Assembly: GCA_022592435.1 (NCBI GenBank)
Contig: JABYQS010000212.1
Span: 1-55,933 of the forward strand
Length of the DNA stretch: 55,933 nt
Reading direction: 5' to 3'
Origin: Cerioporus squamosus
Taxonomy: Eukaryota; Basidiomycota; Agaricomycetes; Polyporales; Polyporaceae
A model generated the notes under the pieces. It was not told where the DNA came from. It did not search any database and saw nothing but the letters and a program-made list of their open reading frames with translations. The translations under genes and the position numbers were made by a program. Below, piece after piece: positions 46,792-55,933 of this stretch. Numbering within the stretch: position 1 is the first letter of the stretch; each line of letters begins with the position of its first letter.

Positions 46792-47290
46792 CTTGATTTA
46801 CTCTTTGATGTAGTCAACGGCAATTGGTTCCTTAGCGGTGCGATCCCCGCACTTGAGCAGAATGCGGTCGAAGACAGAGCAAACGGGAGGAGCAGAGGCA
46901 ACCAGTAGCACACATGAGCGCTTCTGCAAATTCTTGCGCTTCTGCGTTTCTCCCACGTGAGTTGCCCGATATGGGCGGCTTCTGCTGAGCAGCCGAAGTT
47001 TGCGGAGCCACAAAACGTTGACCAAGTTCTTCTGACCTAGTGTCTGTCTGGTGGCACCTACAAGGGCTGAACTGTACTGAGTACTAATGCAATGCATGGA
47101 CATACCGACGCAGAATGTTGCTCGCAGCTGCAGACGGCGACATGCAGGAGGACAAGGACGTAAAATGAACATGCGCAGATTGGCCGCGGCGGTTCGGGGT
47201 GCGGAGTCCGGGTAAGCAGGAGGCGCCGTGAGCTTTGGGACCGGGCCCACTGTGCCTGTGGTTGCCTGTTCACCCTCATCCACCACGACA
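46792..47290. other. Divergent promoter region UTP6 / unknown gene
   Basis: About 500 bases between two start codons on opposite strands. The long minus-strand ORF across it is out of frame with UTP6 and has no homology I recognise. Confidence 0.5.
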
Positions 47291-48779
47291 ATGCCCGCGA
47301 AAGCTCACAGACCCAGCGGCCAGGTCCGCTCTCACTCGCGCACTTCTTCTGGAGGCTCTTCCAAGCTCGGTCTCAATCTCCAAATCACCCAGAAGGACCC
47401 CCCGCCCCCCAGAGTCGCTGATAAAGCCAAGAAGTCTGCCCACTTCCATCACGAGGTGCGTCCAGCCCATGCGCGACGATCTGCTCGCAGCCGCCTCATG
47501 CGCCCTCTTTTCTATGCGCCACGTACAGCCCAATGCACGAGCTGCAAATGCTCAGTTCATGCGGTCCAACAGCGGCATCCGCGTGCACTCGCGCGAGAAC
47601 CTCCAGCCTGCGGCCATACGTCGGGCGCCCACCCCCAATACCGCCGCGAAGCAGAATGGTGCCAAACAGAAGGTCGACTTCTCCATCTCTAGTCCGGATG
47701 AGGGCGAGGATGACGATGAGTGGGTCTCAAGTGAAAGTGGCGCCGCGACACCAAACATCGATTCTGACGCGGAGACTACACCGATCGAGCAAGCTAAACC
47801 TCGGACTGCAGCCCAGGCTGCGCCCGTACAATCTGCTCAGCAGGCTCAGGTGAACGCCACATCTGGTCACGATGTCGCTACCCCGAAGGCGGTCCCCCCT
47901 TCTCTGCCTCGTGTTGATACCGCACGTCCCCACCAACTCCCTCTCGTTCCAACTGCGCGCGATTACGCGCTACATGAGCAGAAGCCGCTGCAGTCCGAGT
48001 CTTCTTCTCGGCCGAGCGAGCAGCAGCGTCCGCAAGTAGCTATCCAGATCTCGAGCCCGACGCCTCCCGTCAGCAAAGCGCGCTCTGAGACGCACTCTCC
48101 CCCTCGCCGGTCTCCTGACATTGATCCATCATACAAGCGACAGTCCATGACCCGACCGCCGTCTACGCATTCCGTCACTTCCCCTACTCTGAGACCACAT
48201 CCGCTAATACGCGGGCATTCGTATGGCCAGGGCTTTGCGGCAAAGCCCGCCCCTCTTGCCCCTCTAGCGACGGTGCTGCCGGACGCGGCTTCTGGGCAGA
48301 TGTCAACCGCATCTTCCTCCCCTACGAGCCATCGAGCTGTCTCCCCCAGCAGCATACGGACGACGTCAGCATCGCCGAGCCTCTCCTCCCCTTCATCATC
48401 ATCTCCTGCGCACAGGCAGCTCCGGCGCACATCCACATCTTCGGTCGCGTCGAGTGCGACCATGCCCGTCCAGTCTTCCGCCAGCGAGAAGCTCTCCAAC
48501 CGATCTAACCACGATCGGCAACGGACGCTCTCCACGATATCTTCTAGCTCTTCCATAGCGGCTCTGACGAACTTTGCCCTGCGTTCTACGCCATCTCCGC
48601 CTCGCACACCCATCACGTTCACATCACACTTTCCGCCCCAAGAGCAGACCGCCGCTCTGGAGGCCATTCATCCGCTACTTCCTCCGCCGTATCTCAGCGC
48701 ACACCTCACCGTGCTCGCATATCGGAACCCGATCGCGGAGTCATATGACAGGGTCATCCGCGCGAAACAGCGCAGATGA
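47291..48779 (+). CDS. Disordered protein of unknown function with conserved N-terminus
   Basis: Two exons (47291-47455, 47529-48779) encode 471 residues. I do not recognise a named domain. The first 55 residues are basic and Ser-rich (SRTSSGGSSKLGLNLQITQK). An acidic patch in residues 105-130 reads SPDEGEDDDEWVSSESGAAT, and it looks conserved among the basidiomycete proteins I remember. The middle is a long Ser/Pro/Gln-rich disordered region with many S-P and T-P sites. A short ordered C-terminus follows (EAIHPLLPPPYLSAHLTVLAYRN). Such a layout suits a regulator rather than an enzyme. The long plus-strand frame starting at 47235 is joined to the wrong first exon; ATG 47291 gives the coherent N-terminus. 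The gene is divergent from UTP6. Confidence 0.75.
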
Positions 48780-50456
48780 TGCTGTGATCCAACATCCCAA
48801 GTGTCGGTCAAGACGCTGTTGGAGTGGCATCCGGTGCGTGCACGTCGTGGTCGTCGTTCTTCTGAGTTCGCTTCTGACGCGCGGGGTCATCTCAGGACGG
48901 ACATTCGCATCATAGGTTAGATTGGACTCGCGACCCTTTGCTTCGCTTATATTTATCCGCTACTGTAATCTGGACCTGCACTATATGATTTGAAACGCAC
49001 AGACGAAGGTCGGAGACTGTTTGACATAACGTATGCTGAGCCTTATCGCGTAGAGGTCACCTGGACGCGACACCAACCCTGTTCATGCGCCTCCAACCAC
49101 TCCCCATGGCGACATCGCCCGCAACTGTCCTCTGTGGGTAGGCCACGACGATATCTCGCTATCCGACAGTACGGCGCGACCACGCCAGTTGTTGCGTGGT
49201 GGCAGAGTAGCGGTCAGACAAGCCCGGCAGCTGCCTCACCAGGCCTCACTGCAAACGCACTACCAGGTGGTTTGCCCGGAGCGAACTCCGACATTCTGGC
49301 GCGCATGCGAACCACGGATCACGCATCGAGGCCTGCCACTCCTGTGAGTCCTGTCTGCTCTCAATTGCGTGCATGACGGCATCGCAGGCATATCTCTTGC
49401 GCGGCCAGACAGGACCAAGACCGTGACGCGTCGCTGGAATCGCCGCCGACGTGACGTCCCGCTCTCGACGTGGGCCTTCCGGCAGTTTCGGACTTACTTC
49501 GACGCAAGGCGTGCTTCTGCATTTATGACATGCGTCTTCTCGCCGGGGGCTCCGCGTGGTCGGATGGATCGCAGCGCCGTTCTGGGATGATGAGCATCTT
49601 CGACCGTTCGAACGACTGGTTCTGTTGAACTACCGAGCGTCGGTGCAGTCGTTCGTGGCAGGGTGCCCATCACCCGAGAAGTCGGCTTTTATCCGAGCCC
49701 GCTCTTCGTCGGGCCATGCTATCGTGAGCGTTGGAGCTGCTGCAGGGCCGTGCGCGGTTCGGACGGGCAACGTGTAGGTCTGGTGCATGCGCAGTAGCTT
49801 TATCACCCTGTCGTGCACGGGACGGTCTGCAGGTCAGACTTCGTAAAGTCTGTTATACAGTATGCTTCGCGCGATGTCCGCCGCTGAGTCTTGCGACTTA
49901 TCGACAAGCATCCACATGCTCATGCCTTGTGAAGGTTAACGTTGCTTTTAGTATCGCCTGCGGTCGTTGTCGATGAGGGATGGCTTCGTCTGTACGTGAC
50001 ATGTGCGTCCTGGCCTCTGCGAAGTCTATCCTCAGTTGCCGGCTATTCTCATGCCCCTCCGGCGAGGCTTTGTCCAGAACAACGTCCGACTGCGACTGGA
50101 TTTTAGGACAGTATATAGTGAGGCTGCGCAGCTGTGAAGAGGAAGCTTGCAAGAAGGTTAACGTTGGCTCGGTGCATGTAGTCTGTCGCCCCATAACCAA
50201 CGGTGGAAGTTCTCGACACCCGAACATCGTGCCCTCATACAAATCAGTCCGAGGATCCAGGGGATGCGGAAAACTTGGCCGATGACGTGGAAAACGCGAG
50301 TTTCAGTGGTAAATCATGTGCAACTTAAGATAACATGTCATCGAGCTAATATGACCTTGAATCTGGTACGGTATACACTAGCACTGGTTACCGCTAGCTG
50401 AAGCATTACAATTAGTGTAACATTGATATGTGCAGCAAGGAAGGCTTCGCTCGGCT
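48780..50456. other. Intergenic stretch of 1.7 kb, possible small gene
   Basis: No gene is supported with confidence. On the plus strand, ATG 49104, a donor near 49137, an acceptor near 49188 and a second exon to about 49340 (rich in Ala, Pro, Gly) followed by a third short exon would make a small open frame. It lacks any known motif. A 7-base inverted repeat with a 4-base loop lies at 49835-49852 (CAGACTT / AAGTCTG). It could be a small hairpin in RNA. Confidence 0.3.
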
Positions 50457-53400
50457 TTAAGCACGCCAAGCATCGAGGGTACTCTGGGACGAGGTCGCAC
50501 CACCTTGAGTTGCATCTTGTCTCCGGAGGCCGAATAGCTCGACAAGCTCTGCGTCACCACTAGTTAGTATACTGCACCGATATGCCGCAGCCAATTGGTG
50601 ATCGCTCACCTTGCAGACGGGCTTCCTTCTTCTGACGCTGGGTCTCTGTGTTCTTGATGCCAGAGAACGCCTGCAGGAAAAGAAAGTGAGGTTAAAGACA
50701 CAGAAGCGAACCTGAAGGTAATCACCTCCGTGATGAGCTTCTTTTTCTTCTCTTGTATCTCGATAACCTGCAGGCATGATGAGAACAGTACGAGGGGACG
50801 GCGTTGCTAAGTCTCTTACCTTTGATTCGACTGTGTTCTCCGCGATCAACTGGTAGACATGCACAGGCTTCTTCTGACCGATACTACAAGACCATCTATG
50901 AATGGACACGTATATATCACCAAGCATAGGACTCACCGATTGCAACGATCGATAGCTTGCGACTCGATGCCCTCCTGCCACCACCTAACGTTTCGACTCA
51001 GCGCATGAACAGTCATACATAATGCGAACGCGCTTACGGATCCATCCTGCGAAGCGGTAACGTGAGTCAGATAATAGACAAAGCGTTGCCTGACTTCACT
51101 TACAAATAGACATTGTTCGCGACAGTAAGATTCAGCCCCAACGCGCCAGCTTTCAACGAAATGAGCATGACGCGCGGGTTGACGTCGTCGAACTGCGTGC
51201 TGTCCAGCGCAGGCGTGCTGGGGAGGCTGGCCTTCTTCGTACCCTTGGGCTTGGGCTTGGGCTTACCCTTCTTCGACTGTGTGCGAGGGGGCGCGTCGTC
51301 ATCCTCGTCGTCGATAAAGTCGTCGTCGTCATCTTGGTCGTCGTCACTCATGACGAAGTCGTCGTCCTTGTCGTTGTCATCGTTGAAGATGTCGTCAATG
51401 ACCGTAGACTGGGTAGCGCGGCTGCGACGACGGGACGAGCGCTGCGATGAGGCCGACTCTGTAGGTTGACTAGATGGCGGCGCTGTAGCTTGGCTGAGAG
51501 ATGGGGCCTGGCTGAGGACGGGGGCAGACGCATCGGCTTCAATGGGGACGGAAAAGCGGGCGATAGTCTCCTGCCGACGACGAGCAGACATCTTGCCGTC
51601 GAAGCGAACATAAGGAATGCTACTAGGGAATCAGCAGCAAATTGTAGCAGCAAGGTACCCCAAACATACCCTTCCTTGTCTAGTGTCTCCGCAATCTGCC
51701 AACCCGGTTGAGCTCATGTTGAAGGTAACCACGTTCCGTGCACTTACCTTGTCCAAGAACGAAGTGAACTGGGAAAACACGAGCGACTTGTCGGTCTCCG
51801 GAGTGAGCCTCAAAAGCGTGACAAGTTGGTCGATCTTGGCCGAGGACCCGCTCCGAAGGTCACTGTCATCCTCTATCTCATCGTCGTCGATCGTATGGGG
51901 GCTTGCGTCAGGTCCGTTGGAGGTGGAGGTTCCACCAATTGTGGCAGTCCCAACGGGCGTCGGTCCTACAGAAGCAGGTCAGATCCATACAAGAAGCAAG
52001 TAGAACGACGCCTACCATAGGGCACTTCGGATCGCGGGTGAGAACCTCGGTGATGCTACACATCGTCAAAATAACGCATATCACGCATACATGGGATGAA
52101 CTCACCAAGGCAGACAGAACATATGTCCGCAGTACGTGATGCGAGGCTCATTCAGGATGCGAAGCAGATGGGGCACTCCTCGCAGTCCTCGATGGCCTGA
52201 GCGAGGATGTTCTGGCAAACGGATTTTGTCCTGACCAGTGATCTGGACCGGGGCTGGAGCTCCCTCATCGTTATGATCAGCAGATCGCAGCTGCTCTAGG
52301 TAGTTGGGAGGAAGCAGCCCGGGGTGCAGAGCTAGCTGACGCATGCGAGTGAGCAGACTCAAGACATTGGATTGAACCTGAGGAATGGTCAGCAACAAGC
52401 CTATTGTTTAGAGATAAGTACATACAGCAGCGGCGTTGATAGAGCCATGTTGCTGGATGAGATTTCCGACGCGCTCCTTGGAAGTTGTTCCACGGCGTCG
52501 TACAGCTCCTACTGTGCGTTAGACGCTAATTGGGAGCAATGAAAGCCGGTGTCGAACGTACTCTCGCCTGCGGCGTCAACGTGACCGGGACTACCGTGAT
52601 ATCGACCTAGTGCAGAGAGTATGAGTGATAGTGGGACATCAATGGAGTTCGACGCCTACAGGCGGTAGCGGCACTAGCGCGTTGCCATCCTTGTCTTGCA
52701 TCTGCAGATTGACGTGTCAGCCATTGCAGCGCGAAGCCCGGGACCGTATACTCGCCTCTTTGGTACGCCGTATGCAGATATGGCTCATCAGCGCCTGCAC
52801 CGCCATTCAAGGAATTCAATGATTATGGCTAGTCGGTGCGCAGGCAAGACGCACCCGTAGAAGTTCGGCGCCGGCAGGGTTGCCGTCCTTAAGGGGACGA
52901 AGAACCATACGCTTGTAAAAGTCCTCGCTATCCAAAGGTCGACAAATCCTCAGGAACGTGAGGATGGAACCCAGATCCTGTGGATGGTGTCAGTACTCCG
53001 ACAATTCTTGGATTCAAGGATGTACCTTCGGTGAGTTAATCTGGTGACGGGCACGAAAGGTCAGTGATAGACTCGTATGTCAAACCTATGTCAGACTCAC
53101 AATCGGGGTACCGGACAACACCCAGCGGCGCTGAGCAGTGAGGGCGCAGACTGCCTTCGCCATCTTCGTCCTGGGGTTACGGATGTTATGGCCCTCATCG
53201 AGGATAATACGCTGTATGCGATGAGTGAAATGATTGTGAGAAAGTCGCCGCTAGGTAGGGCGATAATCCTGTACCTTCCACGCCACGTCAAACAGGCCCT
53301 TGTCCACCTTCTGCTTCTTCGTGGCGGGTGGGCCACTCGTCCCCGACGTACTCAAGTTATGCTCACCCGTGACCGTCTGATATGTAGTGATCACGACGTC

Positions 53401-55700
53401 GTATCTCTTCAGCTCTGTCGGGGTTAAATCTCGGTTCTTCCCGTAATACACGCAATAACTGAGCGCGCCGGGCTTGACGTGGTCTTCAATCTGCTTCTCC
53501 CAGTTGGACATGACAGAGAGAGGCACGACTGCATTGGTGCGTCGCGTTGATAGACTGTGGTTCCTTTCAGATGCGTAAGTGACTTACCGATAAGAGTCGA
53601 GTTAGAATGGTCAAGTGGGATGTCAGATTGGTAGCCAAGATCAAGGCGAGCATGGTCAGGGTCTTCCCTAGACCCATACTGTCGGCGCACAAAGCTCCTC
53701 GTCCGAGCACGGGCGCAGCTTCCTGTGGCGTCTTGGTAGCGACTACAGCACTTCGTCAGCTGGGGACTTTCTGCCTTGAAACTTCTTCTCACTGTTATAA
53801 TAGTATGCCTGTACAAATCGTACTCAGCGATGTTTCGAGAGCAGTCGAGCCGACGATACTTACTTTGTTCCCTACGCGATACTGCCAAAATTGCACTGGT
53901 TTGTCGCTCTCTTGCTTAGGCAAGACAGGGTATTCGCGCTCGATACACCACTGGAGGGCTTGGCTCTGCACGCACACGGTTAGGGGCTCGCATTTACTCA
54001 TCTTGTAGCATATATACCTGATGCTTGAGCAAGTTGACCTTAAGCTCACCGGTTGTAATACCGGGAGGGTTCGGGTGCACGGGTAAACCAAGGACGTCGT
54101 CGACAGAGCATAGCGTATCCAAGAGCGAAGCCCGCCGACCCTCATCGTTGACCTTCTCGAGGTTATCGAGGATCTGTTTCAGCTCCTGAGCCTTCGCCAA
54201 TGCTTCCTGCTGCTTCCGCGCAGCTTCCTGTTGCCTGCGCATGGCTTCTTGCTGCGCGGCGGCATTGGCAGCTTGGCGTTGTTGACTCGACGCGGGCATC
54301 GACTTGTAGGGCTGAGAGTACGCCGGTGCAGGAGTCGGCTTGTATGCTTGAGAGTAGGATGGTACAGGAGCGGGTGTAGCGCGAGGGGCAGGCGCGCCGG
54401 GTACAGCGCGGGTACCGTTGGCAATGGGCTTCGGAAAACCGCGCTGCCCTGGAGTAGCCCAGATAAGCTTCGGCTCTAGGATATTGCGTTTGTCCGCTGG
54501 TCCGTAAATCTTCAAGGTCCTGTGCATAGTGTCAGACTTCTGCGCATAGACCAATCGCGCCCCCACTTACATGCTGAGCTCGTACGCAAAGCCGCCGCCC
54601 ACTGGTAGGGGATCAGACAAGCATTGGACCGAGAAGCGAGACTAATCTTACAGTTGCCTTCGTGCATGACTCCTTCGACAGTGATTAAGTTGCTATCCAT
54701 GAGAGGCGCGAGCTTTGCGGCGACATTGCGTGGTATGTGACCGACCTGCTTTCCGGATATGTATCTGTATCGGAGAGCGTAGCAGACAGTCTACGCACCT
54801 GCGTGCCTCCGATGTTCTTCACCTGGATGGCATTTCTAGACAAATGTTGGCTCCTGCCAGTCCCACGGCAACTATAGGTGGGAGACGCACCTATCATACG
54901 GGTTCTGCGGTTGGCGAGCGAGTATTACCTCCTCTCCGGGTCCAACCATGCCTGGTATCGACACGTCAACAATCTGACAACGGGGCTTCTGCTTACGCAG
55001 CGAAAGTACGTGCCATGTATGCAATAATACTGGATACAAGGTGAAAATGACTAAAATGACCAGCATCATCCGAGTTGCAGCGGTTTCGCGCCGCAATGAA
55101 AGATTTTCCGCCATACGACAGCCGGACATGTGTGATCATGTTTACCATTGTTCACCGTATGTCCAGCGTGTATGGACTCGATACAGAGAGGAACACCGCG
55201 CTATAAGTATGAGAGAGCACGTACCCTTGTAATGTCGCACCGCCCCACTATCGCCGTCTTCAGCATCACATAGAGTTCGTCCCTGCTCTCTTCGTCAGGT
55301 ACATCCTCTTCAGGTTCCTCGACGGTCTGCGTGATCTGGGACAGGGGTGGACCTGAGATGCGTCGGAGAGGCTGCGAAGAGGGAGGCTGCGAGGAGCTTG
55401 GTTGCGAAGAGCTCGGCGGTGTGTTCTGCGACGCATTCAGCGAGGCTTCGTATTGCAACTTGCGCTTCTTCTGACTTGGCCCTGGGGCTGACAGCGCAGG
55501 ATCCTTTCGCCGTAGCAGGAACATCGGCGGAGTCGACGCGTCGGAGACTGACCGCTATTCTGATCTTGTTCTGGTCCGCGGGGCTGTACGACGCGCCTCA
55601 ACAAACTGCTACAACGCGTCATCATAAGGAAGACACGTACTAGAGATTGCTGAACCCAGGAACGTCTCCAGCTTGACGGCGGCGAGCTTCGTGAGAATGT
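50457..55700 (-). pseudogene. HLTF/RAD5-like HIRAN-SNF2-RING helicase with frame breaks
   Basis: About 28 exons run from near 55700 down to the stop at 50457. The family couples replication-fork remodelling and PCNA polyubiquitylation. Domains in order: HIRAN (VGPGEEVILARQPQNPYDR, NAIQVKNIGGTQVGHIPRN), a Gln/Ala/Pro-rich spacer, SNF2 motif I (ADSMGLGKTLTMLALIL), motif II (ILDEGH), WVLSGTPI, a RING finger embedded between helicase lobes (ITYCGHMFC, CITEV, PKCPM), then KSLVFSQFTSFLDK, LISLKAGALGLNLTVAN, QEGIESQAIDRCNR and GQKKPVHVYQLIAENT. Exons 51748-51965, 52426-52508, 53588-53742 and the one ending at 55225 are each one base short of what flanking splice phases need. Exon 52106-52377 holds a compensated +1/-1 pair that garbles the first RING Cys pair. 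Two in-frame TAG codons lie near the N-terminus. It is either a recent pseudogene or local sequence error. Confidence 0.85.
51038..51046 (-). other. Nine-base micro-exon in the HLTF-like gene
   Basis: GATGGATCC is flanked by a CGCAG acceptor and a GTAAGC donor on the minus strand. It supplies Met-Asp-Pro between the Val-Tyr-Leu end of one exon and the Trp-Trp-Gln start of the next. This restores the SNF2 motif V/VI region (Met-Asp-Pro-Trp-Trp). Phases on both sides agree. Confidence 0.75.
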
Positions 55701-55933
55701 CGGGCGTCACACACCCCCTGGGATGTGCCGGGCGAGGCAAAAAGTCAATCAATGACAGGCGCAGCGAGACGAGACGCGTCTTCTCACCAGTGCCGCCACT
55801 CGACAGTCTCTCCGTACTTCCCTGCGCTAACCTGGCCGTATCTCAGCGAGCCCAACTCGATCGGAGAGCCTTGCAAGGTGCCGGGCCATGGCACGTCGCG
55901 CGGCTGCTCTTGCTGTACTAGATTATGGACGCA
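55701..55933. other. 5' flank of the HLTF-like gene, window edge
   Basis: On the minus strand the coding sense (Val-Thr-Pro-Asp-Ile-Leu-Thr-Lys-Leu) continues to about 55710, but no ATG lies directly upstream in that frame. The start codon is therefore missing, hidden by a further frame break, or in an exon at or beyond the window edge. Confidence 0.4.

Noticed and set aside
47235..47528. Single-exon start of the unknown plus-strand gene at 47235
   Set aside because: The frame through 47291-47455 gives the coherent basic N-terminus and is joined by a good intron (47456-47528).
1..55933. CRISPR array, phage, plasmid or bacterial defence system
   Set aside because: No regular short repeats with spacers, and the sequence is clearly intron-bearing fungal nuclear DNA.

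Overview
The window reads as nuclear DNA of a filamentous basidiomycete, most likely a wood-decay type Agaricomycete. The reasons are densely packed multi-exon genes on both strands, introns mostly 50-65 bases long with GT-AG borders, GC-rich coding sequence, and proteins of basidiomycete type, including an expanded BTB family and a Helitron-type PIF1 helicase. No genus can be named from the sequence alone. All gene models were built by hand from splice signals, reading-frame arithmetic and remembered family motifs; no database was searched.

Left part (0.2-19 kb): a GNAT acetyltransferase (+), a HAD-like hydrolase (+), a short three-exon gene for mitochondrial ribosomal protein bS6m/MRP17 (-) that leaves no long ORF, Tudor-SN/SND1 (+, 17 exons), a 5'-truncated Helitron-derived helicase (+), ornithine decarboxylase antizyme with a programmed +1 frameshift (+), an Smr-domain protein ending in a CaaX box (+), a short-chain dehydrogenase (-), a medium-chain reductase with a nonsense codon (-), and a type II membrane protein resembling a glycosyltransferase (+).

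Middle (19-38 kb): three tandem BTB-domain paralogues (-) with identical intron phases; a mitochondrial helical protein whose frame is broken five times (-); a glutathione S-transferase (-) and the spliceosomal protein SNU23 (+) as a divergent pair; cytosolic isoleucyl-tRNA synthetase (-); ribosomal protein L12 (-); and a PHO80/PCL-type cyclin (+).

Right part (38-55.9 kb): a large Ran1/Ksp1-type protein kinase (-), the SSU-processome protein UTP6 (-), a disordered protein of unknown function (+), and an HLTF/RAD5-like HIRAN-SNF2-RING helicase (-, 28 exons) with several frame breaks.

Most of the content is housekeeping: translation (IleRS, L12, bS6m, UTP6), splicing (SNU23), polyamine control (antizyme), genome maintenance (HLTF-like) and signalling (cyclin, kinase). 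The lineage-specific parts are the BTB array, the helicase relic and the damaged reductase. I see no biosynthetic cluster, CRISPR array, tRNA or rRNA gene. The strongest observations are the UUU-UGA antizyme shift site, the BTB array with a shared upstream element, the Smr-CaaX protein, and the concentration of single-base frame breaks in only two genes.
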